From Eubacteriaceae bacterium CHKCI004 (lineage in GTDB: Bacteria; Bacillota; Clostridia; Lachnospirales; Lachnospiraceae), in NCBI GenBank assembly GCA_900016875.1, contig FCNR01000028.1, positions 1-64,000 on the forward strand: a DNA stretch of 64,000 nucleotides, in the 5' to 3' direction. Below the pieces are notes generated by a model. The model did no database searches and was not told the origin of the DNA. It saw only the letters and a list, made by a program, of their open reading frames with translations. Below are positions 25,763-33,746 of the stretch, piece after piece (positions within the stretch are counted from its first letter, which is position 1; every line of letters starts with the position of its first letter). Both the position numbers and the translations under genes were made by a program.

Positions 25763-27235
25763 GTGATACGGATCGACCATGTGACCTTCTCTTATGGAGA
25801 AGAAAATGAGAGTGCCGGTGGGGTTCAGGATATAAACCTGAACATAGAAGATGGCCAATTTATCGTGCTTTGTGGCGAAAGTGGCTGCGGGAAAACGACA
25901 ATTACCCGACTAATTAACGGCCTAATTCCGCACTACTATGAAGGAAAAATGAACGGAGAAGTGTGGGTGAACGGGGCAAAAGTTTCGGAGCAGCCCCTTT
26001 ATGATACTGCGAAAACGGTTGGCAGCGTATTTCAAAATCCACGCTCTCAATTTTTTAATGTAGATACGACCAGTGAAATTACATTCGGATGTGAAAATCT
26101 CGGCCAGCCGGAGCAAAGTATTCGGGAACGATTAGAAAAAACCGTCCGGGATTTTCGTTTAGAGAAACTGATGGGGCGCAATATTTTCCATCTTTCCGGC
26201 GGAGAAAAACAGAAAATCGCCTGTGCCGGTGTATCAATTATGGAACCGGATGTACTTGTCATGGATGAACCATCATCCAATCTTGACGCTTCTTCTATTC
26301 TTGATTTGAGAGCCACGCTTGCCTTTTGGAAGTCGCAAGGGAAAACGGTTATCGTATCGGAACACCGACTCTACTATCTGCGCGGCCTTGCAGATCGTTT
26401 TATTTATATTACCGCCGGGAAAGTGGAAAAGGATTACTCCGCAGCAGAGTTTGAGCGCCTGACGGAGCAGCAGAGAGTCAATTTAGGGCTACGCACCTTT
26501 ATTCTTGAAGATTTGCTGCCGCCTAAAGCATTGCCGCCGGCCAGAGAACAAATGGAACTTCATAACTTTTGCTTTGCATACAAAAATGAACCAGAAACAC
26601 TTCACATTCGTGAATGTGAAATCCCTGCAAATCGTATCGTAGGTATTATCGGGAATAATGGAGCCGGGAAATCCACTTTCTCCCGATGTTTCTGCGGTTT
26701 GGAAAAGCGTTGTGGTGAAGTTATCTGGAACGGCAGAACTTATCGACCTAAAGATAGGTTAAATACTTGTTATATGGTAATGCAGGAAGTCAATCATCAG
26801 CTTTTTACGGAAACGGTATTGGATGAAGTTTTAATCAGTATGGAGGAGGAAAATCAAGAACAAGCAGAAGAAATCCTTGCCAAGTTAGATTTGATAGGCT
26901 TCAAGGACAGACACCCCATGTCCCTTTCCGGCGGCCAAAAACAGCGGATAGCGATTGCCTCGGCAATCGCTTCTAAACGCTCTATCTTATTTTTTGATGA
27001 ACCGACCAGCGGCCTTGATTATAAGCACATGAAGGAGGTTGCAAATGTCCTGCGACAAGTCAGGGACACGGGTATTACCGTGTATGTCATTACTCATGAT
27101 CTTGAGTTAATATTAGACTGTTGTACGGATATTGTCCATTTTGAGAACGGTTCCATCATTGACCAATTCCAAATGGATGAGGCGGGTCTTGAAAAAATCA
27201 GAAACTATTTCATAAAGGGGGTATCTGTAAAATGA
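25763..27235 (+). CDS. ECF ATPase, two ABC domains fused (EcfA-EcfA') 3
   Basis: 490 residues from a GTG with GGAGGTGAG upstream. Domain 1: Walker A GESGCGKTT, Q-loop FQNPRSQFF, signature LSGGEKQK, Walker B VMDEPSSNLD. Domain 2: Walker A GNNGAGKST, signature LSGGQKQR, Walker B FFDEPTSGLD, H-loop ITHD. Its end overlaps the half-transporter gene by four bases. Confidence 0.9.
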   Translation: MIRIDHVTFSYGEENESAGGVQDINLNIEDGQFIVLCGESGCGKTTITRLINGLIPHYYEGKMNGEVWVNGAKVSEQPLYDTAKTVGSVFQNPRSQFFNVDTTSEITFGCENLGQPEQSIRERLEKTVRDFRLEKLMGRNIFHLSGGEKQKIACAGVSIMEPDVLVMDEPSSNLDASSILDLRATLAFWKSQGKTVIVSEHRLYYLRGLADRFIYITAGKVEKDYSAAEFERLTEQQRVNLGLRTFILEDLLPPKALPPAREQMELHNFCFAYKNEPETLHIRECEIPANRIVGIIGNNGAGKSTFSRCFCGLEKRCGEVIWNGRTYRPKDRLNTCYMVMQEVNHQLFTETVLDEVLISMEEENQEQAEEILAKLDLIGFKDRHPMSLSGGQKQRIAIASAIASKRSILFFDEPTSGLDYKHMKEVANVLRQVRDTGITVYVITHDLELILDCCTDIVHFENGSIIDQFQMDEAGLEKIRNYFIKGVSVK

Positions 27236-28977
27236 AAGAAGAAAAGAAAGAGTCACCCATAGGTGTCTTATGGGGATGGGGCAAACCCTATCACGGGAAA
27301 TTCATCGGCAGCATTGCTCTTGCGGTATTAGGCGTAGCCTGCCAAATGGTGCCTTATTTTTGTGTGGCTCATATTGTTACGCTGATGTTGTCCGGAGATC
27401 AGAATTTTTCGCACTATACAGCAGCTTGTGTTATTGCGCTTTGCGGTTATTTGGGAAAAGTCATATTCTCAAATCTTTCCACAACAATTTCCCACACAGC
27501 GACCTATTACACACTGCGCGATTTACGGGAGAATATCACCACTAAACTGGCCCGTGTCCCGATGGGGACGATTTTAGATACTCCGTCCGGCCAGTATAAA
27601 ACGACGATTGTTGACCGGGTAGAAGGCATGGAATCGACCTTCGCGCACCTGATCCCGGAAATGACTGCAAATGTGCTGGTGCCTTTGGTGATTGTTGTAT
27701 ATCTATTCGTCGTGGACTGGCGCATGGCTCTCCTGTCCCTTGTCACGCTGGTGGTGGGACTTGCTGTTATGTCTGCTGGCATGAAGAATTATCCCGTCAA
27801 ATGGGAGGGCGCGGTCAAAGCAGGAAAGCAGATGGCAAACGCCATTGTAGAGTACATTGGTGGGATTGAGGTAGTCAAAGCGTTTAGTCAATCCGCCGGT
27901 TCCTACAAAAAATATTCTGACGCAGTAAACTATAACGCTAACTACTATGTGGACTGGATGAGAGAAAACCAGAAAACCATGAGCGCCTACAACGCCATTC
28001 TGCCCTCGGTGCTGATTTGTGTGCTACCCTGCGGCTTCGCGTTCTGGCTCTCCGGCAGCCTGGAACTTTCCGCCTTCCTGTCTATCGTAATTTTTTCGCT
28101 GGGACTGATTGGGCCGATTATCGCGGCCTTTACCTTTACGGACGATTTGGCCGTATTGGGGACAAATGTGGAAGAAATCAGCCAGCTTTTGAACGCTGAA
28201 GAACTGAACCATAAGGATACGCCGGTCAAGCTGGCAGACACCGGCATTTCTCTTAGGTCTGTGTCTTTTTCCTATGACGGGACAACAGAGGTTTTACATG
28301 ATGTGAGCCTTACCATCCGCCCCGGAACCATGACCGCCCTTGTGGGGCCGTCCGGCTCCGGTAAATCTACGGTGGCAAAACTGATTGCCGGGTATTGGGA
28401 TGTTACATCCGGCAGCATTACCCTCGGAGGTTATGAATTGAAAGATATTCCGCTGTCCGAAATTTCAGACCAGATTTCCTATGTGTCCCAGGACAAATAT
28501 CTTTTTAACCGCAGTATCAGGGAAAACATCCGTATGGGAAAGCCCAGCGCCACAGACGCGGAGGTAGAACAGGCCGCCAAACAAAGCGGTTGCGATACCT
28601 TTATCCGCAAGCTGGACAATGGCTATGATACGATTGTCGGCAGCGCCGGTTCCCACCTTTCCGGCGGGGAGCGCCAGCGTATTGCCATCGCCCGAGCCAT
28701 GCTGAAAAATGCGCCGGTTGTCATTTTAGACGAGGCAACAGCCTACATTGACCCCGAGAACGAGGCGCTGGTACAGAAAGCCATTTCCGCTTTAACTGTC
28801 GGCAGGACCCTGATTGTGATTGCACACCGGCTGTCTACCATTGTTGGTGCGGACAACATCGTTGTTGTGAAGGATGGAACCGTCCACGCACAGGGTACGC
28901 ATGAGAAACTGTTGGAAACCTGCCCCCTCTACCGGGATATGTGGCAGGCGCATATCGGCGCGAAAGACCAGATGTAA
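27232..28977 (+). CDS. Exporter-fold ABC half-transporter (YbtP/IrtA-like) 2a
   Basis: 581 residues. Six membrane helices (about 20-300), then Walker A GPSGSGKST near residue 373, signature LSGGERQR, Walker B VILDEATAYID and H-loop IAHRLST. It follows ECF module 3 directly (ATGA overlap), so ECF and half-transporters form one operon here, unlike module 1 where an operator separates them. Its partner gene is broken. Confidence 0.85.
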   Translation: MKEEKKESPIGVLWGWGKPYHGKFIGSIALAVLGVACQMVPYFCVAHIVTLMLSGDQNFSHYTAACVIALCGYLGKVIFSNLSTTISHTATYYTLRDLRENITTKLARVPMGTILDTPSGQYKTTIVDRVEGMESTFAHLIPEMTANVLVPLVIVVYLFVVDWRMALLSLVTLVVGLAVMSAGMKNYPVKWEGAVKAGKQMANAIVEYIGGIEVVKAFSQSAGSYKKYSDAVNYNANYYVDWMRENQKTMSAYNAILPSVLICVLPCGFAFWLSGSLELSAFLSIVIFSLGLIGPIIAAFTFTDDLAVLGTNVEEISQLLNAEELNHKDTPVKLADTGISLRSVSFSYDGTTEVLHDVSLTIRPGTMTALVGPSGSGKSTVAKLIAGYWDVTSGSITLGGYELKDIPLSEISDQISYVSQDKYLFNRSIRENIRMGKPSATDAEVEQAAKQSGCDTFIRKLDNGYDTIVGSAGSHLSGGERQRIAIARAMLKNAPVVILDEATAYIDPENEALVQKAISALTVGRTLIVIAHRLSTIVGADNIVVVKDGTVHAQGTHEKLLETCPLYRDMWQAHIGAKDQM

Positions 28978-28991
28978 GGGGGCGTCGTCAG

Positions 28992-30135
28992 ATGTATGGA
29001 ACATTGAAAAAAATCTTTGCTTTTGCAGGCAGCAAAAAGGGGCTTTTGAAAAAATCCCTGTTGTTTGCGTTTCTGTCTGGGCTGTTTTCAGCCATGCAGT
29101 TTGCCGCCCTCTTTGTAGTGATTGGTGCGTTGGTATCTGACAACCGGGACGGAAGTATTGTCTGGATTTCGTTGGGAATTATGGCGGTATCCCTCATCGG
29201 GCGTATCATCACGACCTACTTTTCCACGATGGAGCAAACGGAAACCGGCTATTGCATGGTAGCGGAAAAGCGTATCCACATCGGAGATCGGCTTCGCTAT
29301 ATCCCGATGGGCTACTTCAACAAGAATAGTATCGGGAACATTACCGCCATTGTCACAACGACTTTGGGCGATGTAGAGAACTCGGCGGCTCGTGTCCTGG
29401 TGTCTGTATTGGGTGGATTTTTCCTACGCAGACCGCAAGATATTGGAACAGGTCAGCTTTACCATTCCCGAAAAAACGACTACGGCCATTGTAGGCCCTT
29501 CCGGGGCAGGTAAGACAACGATGTGCAACCTGATTGCCCGCTTTTGGGATGTGAACGCCGGGAAGATTACCATAGGAGGTACGGATGTACGGGATTTCAA
29601 ACTGGACAGCCTGATGAAGAATATCTCGATGGTGTTTCAGAGCGTGTACCTCTTTGCTGATACGATTGAGAACAATATCAAGTTTGGCTGCCCGGACGCC
29701 ACCCATGAGCAGGTGGTTGAGGCGGCGAAAAAGGCTTGCTGCCATGACTTTATTTCCGCTCTGACGGAGGGTTATGACACTGTGATTGGCGAGGGCGGCG
29801 GTACTTTGTCCGGCGGTGAGAAACAGCGTATTTCCATCGCCCGCGCCATGCTGAAAAATGCGCCCATCATCATTTTGGACGAGGCAACAAGCAGCGTTGA
29901 CCCGGAGAATGAGGATGAATTGCAGCGGGCTATTGAGGCGTTGACCCACGACAAGACCATCATCATGATTGCCCACCGGCTGAAAACTGTTCGGAACGCC
30001 GACCAAATCCTTGTGTTAAACAATGCCCATATTGTCCAGCGCGGCACTCATGCAGAGCTGATCCAACAGAAGGGCCTGTATGCCGACTTTGTATCGGCCA
30101 GACAGGAGGCCATAGGCTGGAAACTGGCTCAGTAA
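28992..30135 (+). pseudogene. Exporter-fold ABC half-transporter 2b with internal deletion
   Basis: The ATG at 28992 opens a frame with the first membrane helices (MYGTLKKIFAFAGSKKGLLK to ENSAARVLVSVLGG). At about 29415-29425 the frame passes into the start of the ABC domain, which is in another frame (VDFSYADRKILEQV, Walker A GPSGAGKTT, signature LSGGEKQR, Walker B IILDEATSSVD). About 200 residues, the second half of the membrane domain, are missing compared with the intact paralogue at 13411. The ABC part could at most be made as a separate 240-residue piece. The pair with 27232 should therefore be inactive unless another partner, such as 13411, substitutes. Confidence 0.85.
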
Positions 30136-30146
30136 AGGAGGTTCTA

Positions 30147-30518
30147 ATGAAACTTCATGCGTCCGGGGAGGACTACCTGGAAACAATCCTTGTTCTCCAA
30201 AAGAAACTCGGTATGGTACGCTCCGTAGATGTGGCCCGGCACATGGAGGTGTCAAAGCCCAGCGTGTGCCATGCAGTGGCTACCTTGCGGGACGGCGGCT
30301 TTCTTACAATGGACGAAGATCACTTTCTCCATCTGACCGATGTGGGCCGCGAGGTTGCCGAAAAAATCTATGAACGCCATTGTTTCTTTACCGAGCAGCT
30401 TATCGCCGCAGGCGTTGACCCCAGGATTGCGGAGGCCGATGCCTGCCGGATTGAACACATCATCAGCGATGAGAGCTTTTCACGGCTGAAAGAGGCGGCC
30501 GCGCAAGAGCAAGAATAA
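30147..30518 (+). CDS. DtxR/MntR-family metalloregulator, copy 2
   Basis: 123 residues, identical in protein sequence to the copy at 15180 although several codons differ by silent changes, which suggests selection on the protein. ATG at 30147 with AAAGGAGG upstream. Same candidate metal ligands (Asp9, Glu12, His78, Cys100, Glu103, His104). Last gene of the module 3 operon. Confidence 0.85.
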   Translation: MKLHASGEDYLETILVLQKKLGMVRSVDVARHMEVSKPSVCHAVATLRDGGFLTMDEDHFLHLTDVGREVAEKIYERHCFFTEQLIAAGVDPRIAEADACRIEHIISDESFSRLKEAAAQEQE

Positions 30519-30715
30519 ACCGAATAAGACAAGCTATCCTGCCCCGCTAGACGGGGAAAGAAAAAAACCGTTGCAGGGCAGGAGGCTTTGTGCGCCCATA
30601 ATGGATTTTCAGGGTACTGCGGCGGTTTTGAGTACATCAAGGCCGCCGTTCCTTATGCTCTCGACAAAGGAGTGACGCCTATACGCTGACACGGCGGCTT
30701 TAGGAGGGAGCCGCC

Positions 30716-30775
30716 ATGAAGCACAGAGAGCTTCGACATAATCTGACAGGAATCAACCTGCTAAAAAAATCCTGA
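30716..30775 (+). CDS. Possible 19-residue leader peptide, copy 2
   Basis: ATG at 30716 with AGGAGGGAGCCGCC upstream. Identical to the peptide at 15750 except that the last residue is Ser instead of Phe. Confidence 0.4.
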   Translation: MKHRELRHNLTGINLLKKS

Positions 30776-30848
30776 CCGTTTATCGGTCTCCATCTGCTTT
30801 TGAACAGGCGCTATCGTGGCTGGTTCAGAAGCACTATCAAATCTCTTT

Positions 30849-30889
30849 CAAAAGCGCCAGCCGTCGCACACCGGATGCTGGCGCTTTTG
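30849..30889 (+). terminator. Strong hairpin before sigma-like gene, copy 2
   Basis: Perfect 13-bp stem CAAAAGCGCCAGC / GCTGGCGCTTTTG, as in copy 1. Confidence 0.65.
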
Positions 30890-30983
30890 CTTGTCGTTTT
30901 TTCGGGAATTATCCCGAAAGGTGTCGCCCACCGCCTCCGTTTCTGTTCACCCATCAACCAGTGAATCGAAACGGAGGTACATA

Positions 30984-31409
30984 ATGCAGAAGATCAATCT
31001 TCGGGACCTGTATCCTGATGTATATAAAACCGATGCCTTTGTGGATGTGGCTGAAGAAGTGCTGGCAGTAATCCAGAGCCAACAGCAGGCCGATGCAGCC
31101 TATGAGCGCCGGAAATTCCGGCACAAGGCTCATTATTCTCTGGACCGGGAGGATGGCATTGAAAACGATACCCTTGCCCGGCCACTTACCCCAGAGGAAG
31201 TCATGGAGCAGAAACAGCTGCGGGAAGAAGTGTATGCTGCACTGATGCAGCTGTCCGCCATCCAGGCCCGACGCATTTACGCCCGGTTCTACCTGGGTAT
31301 GACGGTGGCAGAGATTGCCAAGGTCGAGGGAGTTGACCGCCGCCGCGTGTGGGCAAGTATCCGGCGTGGTTTGAAGAAGTTGGCGTACCTGTTGGATGCC
31401 AACAAGTAA
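30984..31409 (+). CDS. Sigma-70-like factor of the integrative element, copy 2
   Basis: 141 residues; ATG with CGGAGG upstream. Region-4-type helix-turn-helix near the C-terminus (MTVAEIAKVEGVDRRRVWAS). It sits in its usual place, a few hundred bases before the recombinase. Differences from copy 1 are clustered in residues 18-40 and 60-90. Confidence 0.75.
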   Translation: MQKINLRDLYPDVYKTDAFVDVAEEVLAVIQSQQQADAAYERRKFRHKAHYSLDREDGIENDTLARPLTPEEVMEQKQLREEVYAALMQLSAIQARRIYARFYLGMTVAEIAKVEGVDRRRVWASIRRGLKKLAYLLDANK

Positions 31410-31470
31410 TATAGTCATAATTTAAGGGCAGAAAAATAGCCGGTGGGGGACTTTTGATTCCTCCATCGGC

Positions 31471-31851
31471 TTATTTACTTTCCAAATCAATATCTGCGTC
31501 AGGATCGGTTATCTGCACCATCCTTTTTAGCTCATCAGCCAATGCACGGGTCGAATTCAATAGAACCTTTCTGGCTTCCGGAGGACACGAAAGATAAAGT
31601 TGCCGCATCTCATTAGCAGTTTGCTCATCTTCAGGCATATCAAGATTCATCAGAGAATCCAACGACAAATCCAACACGCTGGTAAATGCACGCAGAACCT
31701 CAAAAGAAGGGTTCTTTTTGCCCCTCTCACAACTTTGAACGTGTTTCAGCGAAACATGGCTCAGATCGGCGAGTTCCTGTTGCGTAAGATTTTTTTCCTT
31801 GCGCGCTTTTTGTATCCTTTGTCCCAGTTCTTTTAACAGTTCCATAGGCAC
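31471..31851 (-). CDS. XRE-family helix-turn-helix regulator
   Basis: 126 residues from a GTG at 31851 (AAGGAG upstream); MELL two codons later is an alternative start. The helix-turn-helix is in residues 10-65 (LGQRIQKARKEKNLTQQELA, then VSLKHVQSCERGKKNPSFEV). The C-terminal tail is acidic. Placed divergently from the recombinase with a 275-base gap, it probably controls excision and integration. Confidence 0.8.
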   Translation of the reverse strand: MPMELLKELGQRIQKARKEKNLTQQELADLSHVSLKHVQSCERGKKNPSFEVLRAFTSVLDLSLDSLMNLDMPEDEQTANEMRQLYLSCPPEARKVLLNSTRALADELKRMVQITDPDADIDLESK

Positions 31852-32126
31852 TATCGTCTCCTTTATAATATTTTATCGTGCCCATCTTTCTGCCGGAAGA
31901 ACCTTATAAAATTGAGGCTACAGAAATTTCACACATCCTTTTGAAAATTAGCGATCTCGTTTCTAACACTTATCGGAGTGTGCAGCAGGAACGGGATAAA
32001 AATTGTAATATACCATAATTGTTTCTTGTGGACAAGGATATGGCAAGGCACCTCCACACCTTTGCGGAATCACAAAGTATTGCGTAAAATGATAGCACAA
32101 TGATTCGCGGAAGGGAGGTGTGATAC

Positions 32127-33655
32127 TTGGAGCGATATTTGATGTACCTGAGAAAATCCAGGATGGATACCGACTTTGATGATGTTTCCGTAGAGGAGAC
32201 TTTAAATCGGCACCGGCGTATTTTAGAGTCGTTTTGCAAAGAGCGACGCTTGAATGTTGTGGAAACTTTGGAAGAAGTGGTTTCTGGTGAGTCACTCTCT
32301 GCGCGGCCCCAAATGCTACGTCTTCTGGACCTTGTAAACACGGGTATGTACGCCGGTGTAGTATGCGTTGATATAGAGCGTTTGTCCAGAGGATCTTCGC
32401 TGGAATCCGGCTATATAATGCAGGTCTTACAGACGAATAACTGCAAGATTATCACGCCATCCAAAATCTATGACCTTCAAAACGAATCGGACGAGCAGTT
32501 TACGGACATGAAGTTCATGTTTAGCCGATACGAACTGAAAACCATCACTAAACGTCTGGTCAGAGGCCGTAACCAATCGGCATCTGAGGGAAAATTCCTT
32601 GGCTCTATGGCTCCTTATGGGTATCAATCTTATAAGTTACCCGGTACTAAGGGTAGCAGCCTGCAAATCGAACTAGGCGAGGCAGAGATTGTGCGGTTGA
32701 TTTTTGATATGTATGGAAAGCAAGGTATCGGCTACAATACCATTGCATATCAGTTGAACCAGATGCATATTCCTTCTCGCACTGGCACATGGGGACAAAC
32801 CTCAATCGCAAACATTTTGAACAATGAGGTCTACTTGGGAATGATACGCTGGCGGCATGAACCTACAAAACGTGTCGTAAAAGACGGTATGCTTGTAAAA
32901 AAGAGGGTAAAGTCTCACGATTATAGTTATATGAAGGCTTGCATGATCCAATCGTTACTCAAGAACAGTGGGACGCCGTAAAGGCCAAGCAGAGAGAAAG
33001 AGGCCATGTTTCGGTTAATACAAACAGGAAGTTGGCTAATCCTTTTGCTTCTATTTTATATTGTGAAAAATGCGGTGCGCTTATGAAGCGAAATGTCCCT
33101 AGCAAAAAGCAGAGTACATTGCCTTGGTATCGCTGCCCAACTAGGGGGTGTAACTGTCGGGCAATCAAATGTGATTTTGCAGAGGATGCGATTTTGGATG
33201 CAATGAGAAGTTGGTTGGCAGAATATACGATCAGGGTAAAATCAGATGATCTTCCTCAAACAGATCCTATTGATACAGCCTTATCTGTTGTTCAAGGTCA
33301 ACTGGCTCAACTTCGCACACAACAGGACAATATTTGCGAATACTTAGAGAAAGGCGTTTATACCGTTGAAATGTTCACAAAACGCAATGAAACATTGATG
33401 AAAGAGCTTCGAAAGCTGCAAGCCTCAGAGGATGACCTGCTGAAGCAGAAGGAATCCAAGAGCAGTACGAAAAGCATTGAAGCAGAGGTAATACCTACAA
33501 CACAGCGAATCCTGGACAGTTATCCCCACCTATCGGTAGAAGAAAAAAATCGGTTGTGGAAAATTGTCATGAAGAAAATCACAATGTATCGAACGCCAGA
33601 AGGAGACTTTACCCTACATATTTATCCAAAGCTCCCTATGGGAAACACGCCGTAG
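32127..33655 (+). pseudogene. Large serine recombinase, frameshifted
   Basis: A TTG start at 32127 (GGGAGGTG upstream) opens a resolvase domain (YLMYLRKSRMDTDFDDVSVE, IERLSRGSSLESGYI) and the start of the recombinase domain (FLGSMAPYGYQ). The frame is lost near 32929: the first frame stops at 32981, and the second continues from YEGLHDPIVTQEQWDAVKAK to 33655 with the zinc-ribbon (CEKCGALMKRN, CPTRGCNCRAI) and a coiled coil. One missing base in the AGTTATATGAAG stretch explains it. Rejoined, the protein is about 509 residues, a usual size. The catalytic serine (LRKS) is present but the DNA-binding parts are cut off. Confidence 0.85.
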
Positions 33656-33746
33656 GCTGTAGGCGAGTTCAAATCTATATCTCGACGCTGCCCTCCTCTT
33701 GTGATATACTAATTTATAGTATGTCTTTACGAGAGGAGGATTTTTT

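Larger units (their letters stand above)
30147..31409. repeat. Direct repeat of about 1.26 kb, copy 2 (DtxR to sigma)
   Basis: Second copy of 15180-16443, same orientation, about 14 kb apart start to start less the repeat. Recombination between the copies would delete or amplify the methyltransferase cluster and ECF modules 2 and 3. Confidence 0.9.
1..33655. mobile_element. Tn1549-like integrative element, decayed; left end outside window
   Basis: The backbone carries a ParB-like protein, a replication initiator, a CD1845-like membrane protein, a MOBP relaxase, a sigma-like factor, an XRE regulator and a large serine recombinase. These are the gene types and order of Tn1549-like elements of Clostridia. 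The type IV secretion, coupling protein, topoisomerase and helicase genes that normally lie between the initiator and the relaxase are absent, and the recombinase is frameshifted. The element therefore looks immobilised or dependent on helper functions. Its right edge lies between the recombinase stop at 33655 and the GTPase gene at 33747; I cannot define the attachment site. Confidence 0.8.

Noticed and set aside
32900-32990. Programmed frameshift in the serine recombinase
   Set aside because: No slippery heptamer or stimulating structure is visible at the frame change; a simple one-base loss fits better.
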